Assembly: GCA_019744815.1 (NCBI GenBank)
Contig: JAIEUA010000011.1
Coordinates: 62,001-126,000, forward strand
From: Phycisphaerales bacterium
GTDB lineage: Bacteria > Planctomycetota > Phycisphaerae > Phycisphaerales > UBA1924
Length of the DNA stretch: 64,000 bases
Reading direction: 5' to 3'
Below the pieces are notes generated by a model. That model worked only from the letters and a program-made list of their open reading frames with translations. It was not told where the DNA came from and made no database searches. A program made the position numbers and the translations under genes. This document shows, in pieces, positions 26,158 to 34,042 of this stretch (position 1 is its first letter; each line of letters starts with the position of its first letter).

Positions 26158-27804
26158 TCAGAACGGCAGGTCTTTCACCAAAGGATCGTCGGCGTCGCCC
26201 TCGAACTGCGGCGGCTTTGGGTGCGGACCCATCGCGTCATAGATGCGACCCACCCCCCAGTCGAAGTTCGTCTTGTCGAGTTCGATGTAGGTCCACGGAC
26301 GCTTTTCCTGCTCCGCCGCGATGCAGAAGTTGCCGGAGCATCCGAACAGGTCGATGACCGGATCGCCGGGATAGGTCAGTTTCTGGATGAAGTAGCGGCA
26401 GAGATCGATGGGCTTCTCGAACATGTGAACATCACCGATGTCTTTGCGACCAGCGATGAAATCGCCATGCGCGGACTGACTCGGAGACTTGAACTCAGCC
26501 ATCTTGTCAAGATCGTCGGGGCCGATGACGTCGGTACGGGGAAGTTCCTGGCTGTGATCCAGAGGCTCGTCGCCGCCGACAGGATACCAGACGAGGAAGC
26601 GCTCGACGCTGGTAGTCCACGGCCACGAGAAGTTGCCCGGCTGCGTGAGGCGCTTGCGCCAGTAGCCAGCAAAGCGGCACTCCCACCCAGCCTCACGCGC
26701 CGCAAGCACAATCTCCGGACGATCAGCGTGCATTCCAGCCGACCAGAAAACCAAGCAGCCATCATCGCGAACAACGCGGCGGGCAAGCTGGAACATCTTG
26801 ATCATCAGCGGCACGGCTTCTTCGGCGGTGTTGTTCTCGCAGTCAATGCGAAGCCCGTTGACGCTCTCGCGACCAGACTCATACCCCTGATGCAATGCCT
26901 TCCAGAACTCTGCATAGGGCGGGTCGGCGTGAATGAGCTTCACGCTCTTGTCCGGCATTTCGCGAAGGACATCAAGGCAGTCCGCGTTGAACACCTTACC
27001 GTGCAGTTCCGGGTTTTCTGCCAACTCTGCCTCGTAGCGGTCCAGAGCCTTCTTTTTCGCGTCCTTGATTGCCTGCTGGTTGAAGTGGGCAGCAGCACCC
27101 CGCACGCTGAGCTTCTTCTCCCTGATCTCCTGAAGGATCTGCGTTGGTGAGACAGTCTTCTTCAACTTCTTGGCCAGACGCGAGTGGACCGTGCGTGCCT
27201 CCAGACAGGCCGAAAAGTTCATCCCAAGGCGAGACTCGGGAGTCGGGAAGGCCAGGTAGTTGCTGCGAAGCTGAGACAAGCGTGATTCGGAGTAGTTGAC
27301 TGCCTTACCGATGCGCTTGAGGCTCCAGCCAAACTCCTTGTTCAAGCGGTGAGCATTGCGACCGATGACAAACAGGGACTCGTCAAGCTGGGTCTGGGAC
27401 AACTCGGAGTCACGGATTGCCTTAGCCATCTCCGTAATCAGGCGCACCTCGCCTTCACGATGCGGCTTTCCAGCGGCGAACCGCTTCACCATCGCATCGC
27501 CCACATTGCCTTCGTCATCATCGTCGCTGGCGGCGCTCACAGCGAGCGTGTTGGCCGGAGGCTCACCGCCATCGTCGGCAGCGACCGGGATCGCTTCACC
27601 ACCTTCCTCCTCTTCCGTCGAGGAAACGGGAGCCAGAGTGTCACCATCGGGCCACTCAAGGGGAGTGTCGTTGTCCAACGAGTCGTCGATAACGGGAGCG
27701 TCGAGCGGCGGCTCGACGGGCGGCTTTGCCTCCGTCTCAAACGCGATAGTGGGTGCGGAAGGAGGAAGGACGCCAGAAGCCACTTCAAAATCAATCTGAG
27801 CCAT
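26158..27804 (-). CDS. Orphan DNA methyltransferase with ParB/KorB-like N-terminal half
   Basis: ATG 27804 gives 548 residues. Residues 1-105 are acidic and probably disordered. Residues about 110-250 resemble the helix-turn-helix part of ParB/KorB proteins ('LNKEFGWSLKRIGKAVNYSESRLSQLR', 'ILQEIREKKLSVRGAA'). Residues 270-520 are an amino-methyltransferase: motif IV 'DPPYAEF' (294-300) before motif I 'VIDLFGCSGNF' (483-493), and 'PIDLCRYFIQKLTYPGDPV'. There is no cognate nuclease next to it. It may mark island DNA, block host restriction or regulate genes. TGGTCA boxes lie in its upstream region. Confidence 0.78.
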   Translation of the reverse strand: MAQIDFEVASGVLPPSAPTIAFETEAKPPVEPPLDAPVIDDSLDNDTPLEWPDGDTLAPVSSTEEEEGGEAIPVAADDGGEPPANTLAVSAASDDDDEGNVGDAMVKRFAAGKPHREGEVRLITEMAKAIRDSELSQTQLDESLFVIGRNAHRLNKEFGWSLKRIGKAVNYSESRLSQLRSNYLAFPTPESRLGMNFSACLEARTVHSRLAKKLKKTVSPTQILQEIREKKLSVRGAAAHFNQQAIKDAKKKALDRYEAELAENPELHGKVFNADCLDVLREMPDKSVKLIHADPPYAEFWKALHQGYESGRESVNGLRIDCENNTAEEAVPLMIKMFQLARRVVRDDGCLVFWSAGMHADRPEIVLAAREAGWECRFAGYWRKRLTQPGNFSWPWTTSVERFLVWYPVGGDEPLDHSQELPRTDVIGPDDLDKMAEFKSPSQSAHGDFIAGRKDIGDVHMFEKPIDLCRYFIQKLTYPGDPVIDLFGCSGNFCIAAEQEKRPWTYIELDKTNFDWGVGRIYDAMGPHPKPPQFEGDADDPLVKDLPF

Positions 27805-27846
27805 TGTTTGGCCCTTTCGTGAATCGCGACTCGCACCATGCGAGCC

Positions 27847-27947
27847 GGTCACAAAGGGCCGGTTGGTCAAATGACCATCTCAAAAACGCTCAAATTGCTG
27901 CTCTGTTTTCTCGGTTTGACGGTCACAACGTGGTCACTCTTGGTCAC
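27847..27947. promoter_or_regulatory. Cluster of TGGTCA/GGTCAC boxes upstream of the ParB-like methyltransferase
   Basis: An inverted pair TGGTCA-AA-TGACCA lies at 27864-27877. GGTCAC direct copies occur at 27847, 27921, 27932 and 27942; the last three are spaced 11 and 10 bp, about one helical turn. This looks like a multi-site operator or iteron array, plausibly bound by the HTH part of the methyltransferase fusion. The binding claim is inference. Confidence 0.5.
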
Positions 27948-29110
27948 TTGGTACTCCCACGCGGCGGGCGGCGTCGCCATCGCTGGTCTGACTCGTCGCG
28001 CTGTTGCTCCTGGTGCAGTCGCTCAATTTCTAGCTGGTCCAGCGGATCGCGTTCATCGGTGACCGCATCCTCGGCCCGAGCGAGAGACACACGCTTGCCG
28101 AGCGCTTGACGCTCGCCTTTTGGCTTTGCCCGCTTTCTCTTCGTCATGTACGCCTGGTAGAACTCGGTCTTGACCACAGTTCCCCACGAAGGGCCGCCGG
28201 TTGCGGTGATCGCCGCCTTTATCTGAGTGCTTGAGAGTTCTTTCCTCTCGCGGATTAGCTTGATGAGCCATTCATTCGCTTCGGCCTCTGTCCAGCGCTT
28301 ATTCCTGCGAATCGGCGCTGCTTCCTGCGGCGGCGAAGCGGGCTTGACCACGATTTTCAGCGGCCATTCGCCCACGAGCCGTTCCAACCAGCCCATCGCC
28401 CGCGTGGCCGCATCCGAGGGGCTGGCAAGGCGTGTCGGTTCGATGGTTTCCAAAACCTTGCGCAAGCGAACCAACTGACGCCTGTTCTGCTCGGTCATCT
28501 CGGTCGGATGCTGCTTTGCAATCGCAACCACGTCCTGGCTCACCAGCCCAACGAAATCGGACCAGATCCCCTCCATGACACGGAGCATGAAGAGCGACGG
28601 ATGCGAAGCGCTCCAGAACACCTTGTCTAGCTTGCAGTGCAGTTGCCATTGACTCTTCAGTACGTGCGCCAGCGACTCACGCAAGCCTTCAAACGAAGGG
28701 TTGCTCTCGCCCTGTTGGCCCGTCACACGCCATGTCGCGAATCCGAGGGCGGAGCATCGGAACATTCGAGGTTCATCAAGATCCAGCAGTTCCACTCCGT
28801 CCGGTGACACATCCTGAAGCTGCCAGTCGTCGTCCCCGGTATCGCCCCCGCCATCTCTGTCGGGCGTTGGCCACGTGAACTCGACCATTTGGAGCGTGAG
28901 GAGGTTGCTGAGTTCATCAGGTTCACGCTTCTTGAACTTCCGCACTTCTGCCAGCGGAACGCCGACGCGACCGGAGCCAACAATGGTTCGGAAGGTCTTT
29001 GAATGAGCAGCTATCTGCATGATCGCGTGTTGCTGCGAGACATCGGATTTCAGAATGTCCATCGGTGAAAGCCTCGGTGAGTCCGGTCGGCCATGATCCG
29101 TGACCAGCAT
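27944..29110 (-). CDS. Hypothetical island protein, 388 residues
   Basis: The first start is at 29110. ATG 29062 ('MDILKSDVSQQHAIMQIAAH') is an alternative giving 372 residues. I do not recognise a family. The N-terminal half has 'SKTFRTIVGSGRVGVPLAEV', followed by a mixed middle with 'ALGFATWRVTGQQGES'. The C-terminal 120 residues are strongly charged, including 'NKRWTEAEANEWLIKLIRER', which resembles a small SANT/Myb-like helix. It ends in a basic tail ('QRWRRRPPRGSTK'). Its stop overlaps the TGGTCA operator cluster. A CTAGACTTTC motif lies upstream at 29209-29227. Confidence 0.55.
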   Translation of the reverse strand: MLVTDHGRPDSPRLSPMDILKSDVSQQHAIMQIAAHSKTFRTIVGSGRVGVPLAEVRKFKKREPDELSNLLTLQMVEFTWPTPDRDGGGDTGDDDWQLQDVSPDGVELLDLDEPRMFRCSALGFATWRVTGQQGESNPSFEGLRESLAHVLKSQWQLHCKLDKVFWSASHPSLFMLRVMEGIWSDFVGLVSQDVVAIAKQHPTEMTEQNRRQLVRLRKVLETIEPTRLASPSDAATRAMGWLERLVGEWPLKIVVKPASPPQEAAPIRRNKRWTEAEANEWLIKLIRERKELSSTQIKAAITATGGPSWGTVVKTEFYQAYMTKRKRAKPKGERQALGKRVSLARAEDAVTDERDPLDQLEIERLHQEQQRDESDQRWRRRPPRGSTK

Positions 29111-29208
29111 CGTCGCAGGGTCCGACTACAGCGACGGACCCCCAAGAAGGGTAACTCGCGCGAGGCGTCGCCGATTGCCACGCGCCGATGAGTCCGCCAG
29201 TTCCATTC

Positions 29209-29227
29209 AGAAAGTCTAGGGTTGGGA
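29209..29227 (-). promoter_or_regulatory. CTAGACTTTC motif, copy 5
   Basis: On the minus strand this reads TCCCAACCCTAGACTTTCT, about 110 bp before the start of the 388-residue gene. It matches the core of the four sites at 10-12 kb, so the motif spans the island. Confidence 0.5.
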
Positions 29228-29261
29228 TCCCGAACGAACCGACTCCCAACGCCGAGGTCGA

Positions 29262-29636
29262 GTGGCAAAACGCAGTCGGGTGTTCACCGAATGGCTTTGG
29301 ACGTCCGAAGCTGGCGAAAGCAAGCGCTCAGAGCGCGGAACGCCATCGGGTGGCTGCGCCGCTCTCTGCGACGCCGAGGTTGCGAATCCGAACCTCATCG
29401 CCGCCAACGCCATTCTCCGGTGGCCTGTGTACTCACCCATCCTGTGCGTAATCAAGCCGTTCAGCGGAAGCGCCAAAGCGAAATGTCGCTCAGCCGAATT
29501 GATTTGGCAAGGCACGAATAAAGATGCTCCGTCTCCACCTGCAACTCTGAAAGATTGTTTTGGCAGGCCATTAATCTCTTCATCGTCAGCCGAGAAGATC
29601 GGCGACGACATGATTCGGTTCATGCAGCGCAAGTGA
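29262..29636 (+). CDS. Doubtful small protein, 124 residues
   Basis: ATG 29262 begins 'MAKRSRVFTEWLWTSEAGES' and the frame ends at TGA 29634-29636. Third-position composition is moderately GC-rich and there is a hydrophobic stretch ('NAILRWPVYSPILCVI'). The opposite strand also has a long open frame here, and no ribosome binding site is clear. If not coding, 29111-29780 is a 670-bp gene-free stretch with only the CTAGACTTTC motif. Confidence 0.3.
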   Translation: MAKRSRVFTEWLWTSEAGESKRSERGTPSGGCAALCDAEVANPNLIAANAILRWPVYSPILCVIKPFSGSAKAKCRSAELIWQGTNKDAPSPPATLKDCFGRPLISSSSAEKIGDDMIRFMQRK

Positions 29637-29780
29637 CATGGCTGAGCTACTCGCGTTGTCGCCACCGTCTCGGTATTCCGAGGTGATGGCTTTTCCAAAT
29701 CCCGAGCGACAGTGGCAGATGCCGAGTTGTCGGCGATGGCTGTTGTTCTTGGTGTCTCGAACCCGTTAGGAGCAAACAAA

Positions 29781-30356
29781 ATGCAGGAAACAAATGATTC
29801 GGCCCACAACACGCCTCCGAGTCTGCTTCCTCCGCCCGCTGATCTGCATGCCAGTACAGCGGATGGCCCAAGAACTCGCGTTCAAGGCTTGGAGGACGCA
29901 CAGGCGGAGGAGCGCGCCGTGGAGGATGCCACCAAGGATGCGATCATCCGACTGAATAAGCAGGCGAGAGAGTGGATCAAAGCCCACCCAGCGAAGCTGA
30001 TGCCGTCCGGGGATATCGAGGTCGATTATCCTGAGGGCAGTCATTGGACCCTAAAGGAGAAGATTCGCCGATTGGCTGTGTTGGCCTGCGGCCCCCGGTG
30101 CGAGCGCCTCATCAGCAAAAATGAGTTTTCGCAGTTGGGTGGTCGGCCAATCTCACGCCCGCAAGGATACGAAATCTGTAACGTTCCCCCCTGTAAAGTC
30201 TGCGGTGGGCGGATGTGGTTCATCGGAGAACTGGATCCGTACCAGAGCAAGCACCTGTACTGGGGCGACATGGGTGACTACTTGCTCTTTGTCTGTACAG
30301 ACTGCTTCAGGCGAGGTACGGAGGGGACGTACTACGTGACGGGAACATGCATGTGA
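29781..30356 (+). CDS. Hypothetical protein with C-terminal zinc ribbon
   Basis: ATG 29781 is chosen because AGGAG lies 8 bp upstream; an upstream ATG at 29712 lacks one. It encodes 191 residues: a proline-rich disordered start, then an acidic helical region ('EDAQAEERAVEDATKDAII'). A C-terminal domain follows with 'CKVCGGRMWFIGEL' and 'FVCTDCFRRG', a CxxC...CxxC zinc ribbon that could bind nucleic acid. It lies convergent with the integrase gene (131 bp between the stops). No known family. Confidence 0.58.
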   Translation: MQETNDSAHNTPPSLLPPPADLHASTADGPRTRVQGLEDAQAEERAVEDATKDAIIRLNKQAREWIKAHPAKLMPSGDIEVDYPEGSHWTLKEKIRRLAVLACGPRCERLISKNEFSQLGGRPISRPQGYEICNVPPCKVCGGRMWFIGELDPYQSKHLYWGDMGDYLLFVCTDCFRRGTEGTYYVTGTCM

Positions 30357-30487
30357 GGGTCAAGTCCGGAACTGCCCGTCCTCAGTCAGTATCCCTCTGA
30401 ATTGCTAGGTTGTCCATGCGGCGATCAGAAAATGCATCGACCTCCATCTTTGAGTCGCAAAGGTCGAATCAGTCCGATCAACCGCCA

Positions 30488-31966
30488 TCAGATTGCTCGG
30501 AGCCGATCTGCTGCCAGCGCCGCATCCTCCGCCGTGCGAAAGTACCCCGAGCAACGAATCTCCCCGCCGACCATGACCCTCGCGTAGTACCTGCCCTTGC
30601 CGGCGTGGTACGAGACGTTCCTAAACCCCGTCTTCGAGCGCTTCGTCGGAGCCGCCGGGCAGTCCTCCTTGCGCGCAAGAGAGAATCCCTCCCTCAAGAA
30701 CGGAAGCTGGAGCCGAAGTTGACGCAAGCACTCCCACATTCGGCCCCAGTTCCGATTCGCATATGCCTTGTTTATGCCTGGCTCCGCATGCGCCAGGTAC
30801 ATCTCGCTCTCTTCGAGCGTTGCAAGCCGTTTGATGGCGTCAGCGCCTGTTTTCCTCAGGAAGCGGAACCCAAGACGGCGATCTGGGTCAATCCCCTGAA
30901 GCAGCGCTTTCCACGCCTGCTCGACCGCATCCCTCCTCGTCCTTGGGGTCACTTCAACCAGCGGATTCCCATACTCAGTCAGTAGCCAGCGGCGCTCGCC
31001 GTTCTCGGCGGCTTTGAGCGTTCGAAGCAGCAGAACGGTCTCAGGCCACAGGCACCAGCGAGCCTCAACGCCGGTCTTGTCTCTGAATCGATGGACGAAC
31101 GATTCGTCGGCGTCGAGGAAGACCTCGAAGGTCCGCAGGTTTGAGACCTCGCCGGAGGTGAAGCCGCAGTTCAACCCGAGCAGCATGAACAATCGGACCT
31201 TGTTGCTCGCCTCCTCCCACAGTGCCGACAACTCCTCGATGGTAAACGTCGCCACCTCGCCGCTGACGACCTCCATTGCCGCCCGCTCTCGCTCCTCCGC
31301 CGTCGCCATTTGTCTCTGGCGCAACCTGAAGAGCTTCTCGAACCGCTTCGGCTTGCTCCAGGTGCAGCCGTCCATCTCGAAATACCACGTCAGCATGGCC
31401 TTCATCTGGCGGACGCAGTTCACGACGGTCTTGATCGCCAAGTGCCGAGGCTCTTTGGTCTGGTGGTTTCGCCGCCGAGCGAGCGGGCGACGGACCAAGA
31501 ACAGGACCGCCTCTTGGATTTCACGCTCGCCGATGGAGGCCAGACGGACATGCTCTCCCAACGCCTGTTTGACCCAGCCCAGTCGATGCTCGGTCGAGTG
31601 GACAAATGACCATGAGACTTGCCGGGCCTCGGCGAGGCGGCGGTACGAGTCGAGGTACAGCGAGCAGACTTCGGCGACCGTCAAAGCGTTGGCGTCAACG
31701 AAGTCATCCTTCGACCTCTTGTTCTCGCTGGCGTCGCCGCTGGCGGCCTTCAACGGCCACACCGTCGCCCCGGCGGCCTTGAGGCGGTTCCATTCGGCAA
31801 CAAGCTCAACGGCTCGTCTGACGGCCTCACGCTCGTCCTCGCCGAGATACCAGCACTTGGGCTGCGGTTTGCCGTTCCGCCCAAGCTGGCAGCCGACGTA
31901 CTTGCGGTACTGGCCTTGGGCTGGGGACCAACTCACGCTGACGGTCTTGCCTGCTCGTCGTTCCAT
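30488..31966 (-). CDS. int: Tyrosine integrase with degenerate first arginine and C-terminal AP2 domain
   Basis: ATG 31966 ('MERRAGKTVSVSWSPAQGQY') gives 492 residues. Residues about 95-215 are the core-binding domain. The catalytic part has 'LGLNCGFTSGEVSNL' (264-277), where the usual catalytic arginine is replaced ('GFTSGE'). The second arginine is present in 'FRFLRKTGAD' (R371), and the tyrosine in 'GINKAYANRNW' (Y402) follows 'LAHAEP'. Residues about 446-490 form an AP2-like DNA-binding domain ('TGFRNVSYHAGKGRYYARV', 'GYFRTAEDAALAADR'). It lies 161 bp from the tRNA-Asp 3' end, fitting an integrase that targets this tRNA. Confidence 0.83.
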   Translation of the reverse strand: MERRAGKTVSVSWSPAQGQYRKYVGCQLGRNGKPQPKCWYLGEDEREAVRRAVELVAEWNRLKAAGATVWPLKAASGDASENKRSKDDFVDANALTVAEVCSLYLDSYRRLAEARQVSWSFVHSTEHRLGWVKQALGEHVRLASIGEREIQEAVLFLVRRPLARRRNHQTKEPRHLAIKTVVNCVRQMKAMLTWYFEMDGCTWSKPKRFEKLFRLRQRQMATAEERERAAMEVVSGEVATFTIEELSALWEEASNKVRLFMLLGLNCGFTSGEVSNLRTFEVFLDADESFVHRFRDKTGVEARWCLWPETVLLLRTLKAAENGERRWLLTEYGNPLVEVTPRTRRDAVEQAWKALLQGIDPDRRLGFRFLRKTGADAIKRLATLEESEMYLAHAEPGINKAYANRNWGRMWECLRQLRLQLPFLREGFSLARKEDCPAAPTKRSKTGFRNVSYHAGKGRYYARVMVGGEIRCSGYFRTAEDAALAADRLRAI

Positions 31967-32021
31967 GACGGGCGGTGTGGTACCCGTCGAGTGGGCTGGC
32001 CTCAAGCCGGCAGCGGCACGG

Positions 32022-32079
32022 AATCCGGTATGGAGGCGAAAACGGTTGACACGATACCGGATTGGGCAGTTAGGGTCCG
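32022..32079. repeat. Right-end integrase arm-type or regulatory repeat
   Basis: AATCCGGTAT (32022-32031) and ATACCGGATT (32054-32063) are a perfect 10-bp inverted repeat with a 22-bp spacer, in the integrase upstream region. The segment 32052-32079 is a direct, imperfect copy of 91-117. It lies 82 bp from the tRNA core match, as does the left copy. Role as integrase arm site or autoregulatory operator is inferred. Confidence 0.5.
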
Positions 32080-32096
32080 TGGCCCAAAAACGAAAA

Positions 32097-32125
32097 AGCC
32101 CCTGCAAAAGCAGAGGCATTTTTCA
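32097..32125 (-). terminator. Rho-independent terminator of tRNA-Asp
   Basis: On the minus strand GCCTCTGC-TTTT-GCAGGGGC is followed by TTTTT directly after the tRNA gene. Stem and U-tract are typical. Confidence 0.75.
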
Positions 32126-32127
32126 AG

Positions 32128-32201
<74 letters not shown>

Positions 32202-32516
32202 TACATGTGACCGCGGGACTTGCCGCGGGAGAGAACAGTAGCGCGCGCCGGAGAGATTTCAAGGCGGGACCGGGGTGGAATCGTGCGGGTGATTTTGCGG
32301 CTGTTCTGACGCGTGGGGCCGTCTCCGAAACCGAGTTATCACGGGCTCGGCAAATGCGTGCGTTGATGGCCCTTGCCCTCGCCCGTGCCTTCTCCCTTGG
32401 GGATTGGGGCGTGTGAGCGGGGACGATCCTCGCATGTGACCGAGACCACCCGCCGCGGCGAAAAAAAAGACCGGCAGTGAGCCGGTCTTGCGGGGAGCTT
32501 TCTGCATGAGGGCTGC
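32202..32516. other. Intergenic region between tRNA-Asp and the first chromosomal gene
   Basis: Contains the promoter side of the tRNA and a clear minus-strand terminator at 32461-32488. No gene is supported. Confidence 0.5.
32461..32488 (-). terminator. Rho-independent terminator
   Basis: On the minus strand AGACCGGC-TCACT-GCCGGTCT is followed by a run of eight T, 28 bp after the stop of the small membrane protein gene. Confidence 0.8.
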
Positions 32517-32735
32517 TTAGCGCTTGTCGCCGGCCAGCTTGATGGCCTGGCCTTTCTCGTGGACTGCAAAGGGGTGGCCCGCATCGGCGGGGGCGACCTT
32601 CATGGCGGCGAAGTACATGACGCCGCTGGCGGCAGCGAGCGCTACGACCGCGAGGAAGGCGAGGACGGTGTACACGTCAAGGCTGCTGCCGCGTTTGGCC
32701 TTGCCGCCGGGCATCTGCATTCCGAACTGGGACAT
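32517..32735 (-). CDS. Small single-pass membrane protein
   Basis: This 72-residue protein has a short glycine/lysine N-terminus, then one membrane helix ('VYTVLAFLAVVALAAASGVMY'). A polar C-terminal part of about 25 residues follows. It is last in a minus-strand pair with the coiled-coil membrane protein and is followed by a strong terminator. It is probably an inner-membrane accessory. No known family is evident. Confidence 0.7.
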   Translation of the reverse strand: MSQFGMQMPGGKAKRGSSLDVYTVLAFLAVVALAAASGVMYFAAMKVAPADAGHPFAVHEKGQAIKLAGDKR

Positions 32736-32791
32736 GAGCGGCTCCTGGAAGCGACCTGCGTTAACCGGGTCGCGGGGATTGCGGATCGGGC

Positions 32792-33661
32792 TTACTGCAG
32801 GCGAGAAGCGACAGAGTCACCAGCGGCGACTTCGACCTTGCGGCTCAAGGTATCGACCTTGGCGATGGCAAAGCGGAGGTCGGTCTTGACGACGACGAGG
32901 TTCGCGACGAAGTCCTTGCCGCGGCTGACAAAGAGCTTCTGGTTCTCGCGGATGCGGTCGTTGCTGCCAAGGTTGATCTTGACGAGGGTCGCGCCCGTCG
33001 AGGGGTCCTTGCTGATGCTCTCGACCGTGCCAGTGACGGGGATGCCGGTGTCCACGAAGGGGTCACCAGCGCGGGACGCGGAGGCGTTGGAGATCAGGCC
33101 CATGGAGGGGGCGCCTTCGCGGGCGAGGCGGGCCTCTTCGAGCTGCTCGCGGAGGGCTCGCACGCTCTGGGTCAGCACTTCGTTCTGGCTCTCCAGGTCG
33201 CTGATGCGGTCGTCGGACTGGACGGCCTGCTCGCGGAAGCGGAGCTCGTTCTTGCGGAGGGCGGAGACCTCGTCGCGGTAGCCGCTGAGGAGGGTGGCCT
33301 GGGTCTTCACGGTCTCGCCCAGCTCGGCGATCTTGAGCGTGATGGCCTGGAGCTCCTGCTCGGCCTTGGCCTTGCCGCGGGTGAGGTCGGCGTTGACGCG
33401 CTCGAGCTCGGCCATCTTGGCGTCGCGGTCAGAGAGCGCCTTGGCGATCGTGTCCTTCTCGGTCTGGGCGCGGATGCGTTCCTCACCGGCCTGAGCGGCG
33501 TTGGAGGCGGCGCCGGCGAGAGCGTTCTGGCTGCGGGCAACCTCGGCATCGCGGTCGGCGAGGATGCGGTCGGTGTTGACCGAGTAGGCGATGACCAGAG
33601 CCGACAGGAACAGGCTCAGGACCGCGGCGAAGATGACAAGAACTTTCGTGAGCGTCGCCAC
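32792..33661 (-). CDS. Membrane-anchored coiled-coil protein
   Basis: GTG 33661 is selected because AGGAG lies about 7 bp upstream; a longer frame has no such signal. The 289-residue product starts with one membrane helix ('VLVIFAAVLSLFLSALVIAY'). A long coiled coil follows (about residues 35-190, with 'NDRISDLESQNEVLTQSVRA'-type heptads). The C-terminal beta-rich domain includes 'VTGTVESISKDPSTGATLVK' and 'DRIRENQKLFVSRG', similar in style to proteins that repeat a small barrel. Together with the following small membrane protein it probably forms a cell-envelope structural unit. Function unknown. Confidence 0.7.
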   Translation of the reverse strand: MATLTKVLVIFAAVLSLFLSALVIAYSVNTDRILADRDAEVARSQNALAGAASNAAQAGEERIRAQTEKDTIAKALSDRDAKMAELERVNADLTRGKAKAEQELQAITLKIAELGETVKTQATLLSGYRDEVSALRKNELRFREQAVQSDDRISDLESQNEVLTQSVRALREQLEEARLAREGAPSMGLISNASASRAGDPFVDTGIPVTGTVESISKDPSTGATLVKINLGSNDRIRENQKLFVSRGKDFVANLVVVKTDLRFAIAKVDTLSRKVEVAAGDSVASRLQ

Positions 33662-34042
33662 TCGTGGCTCCTCTAACTTGGTGGGTGGTGCCGTACCGGC
33701 CCGGACCCGCTGCAACTCTCGAACCCGGGCACCCGCTTCGGCGGAAGCCCGGTCATCCAGAGGGCCGAATCATTCGTCCCTCGACGCCCCCAATCAAATC
33801 CCGTCGTGCCCAAAGTGGATCGAAAGGGACCTGCGCTTTCGGTCCCCGCCGTGAGACCCTATCCGCGTGAGACGGGGTGAGGGTTCCGCGGGAGAAGACC
33901 GAAAAGGCATCCGGCGTCGGCACCCACCGAGGGCGTCGGGGGTGAGAAGCCGGGACGTGTAGGAGTACCTGATTCTGACGCCGCTGTCAAATCCTGAAGC
34001 GGACGGGACAAGCCTCGGTGCCGTCCCCGAACGGTTCCGCGA
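33662..34042. other. Intergenic region
   Basis: About 380 bp between the HEAT lipoprotein stop and the start of the coiled-coil gene. It has GC-rich inverted segments near 33724-33752, but I see no clear gene or terminator with a U-tract. Confidence 0.4.
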
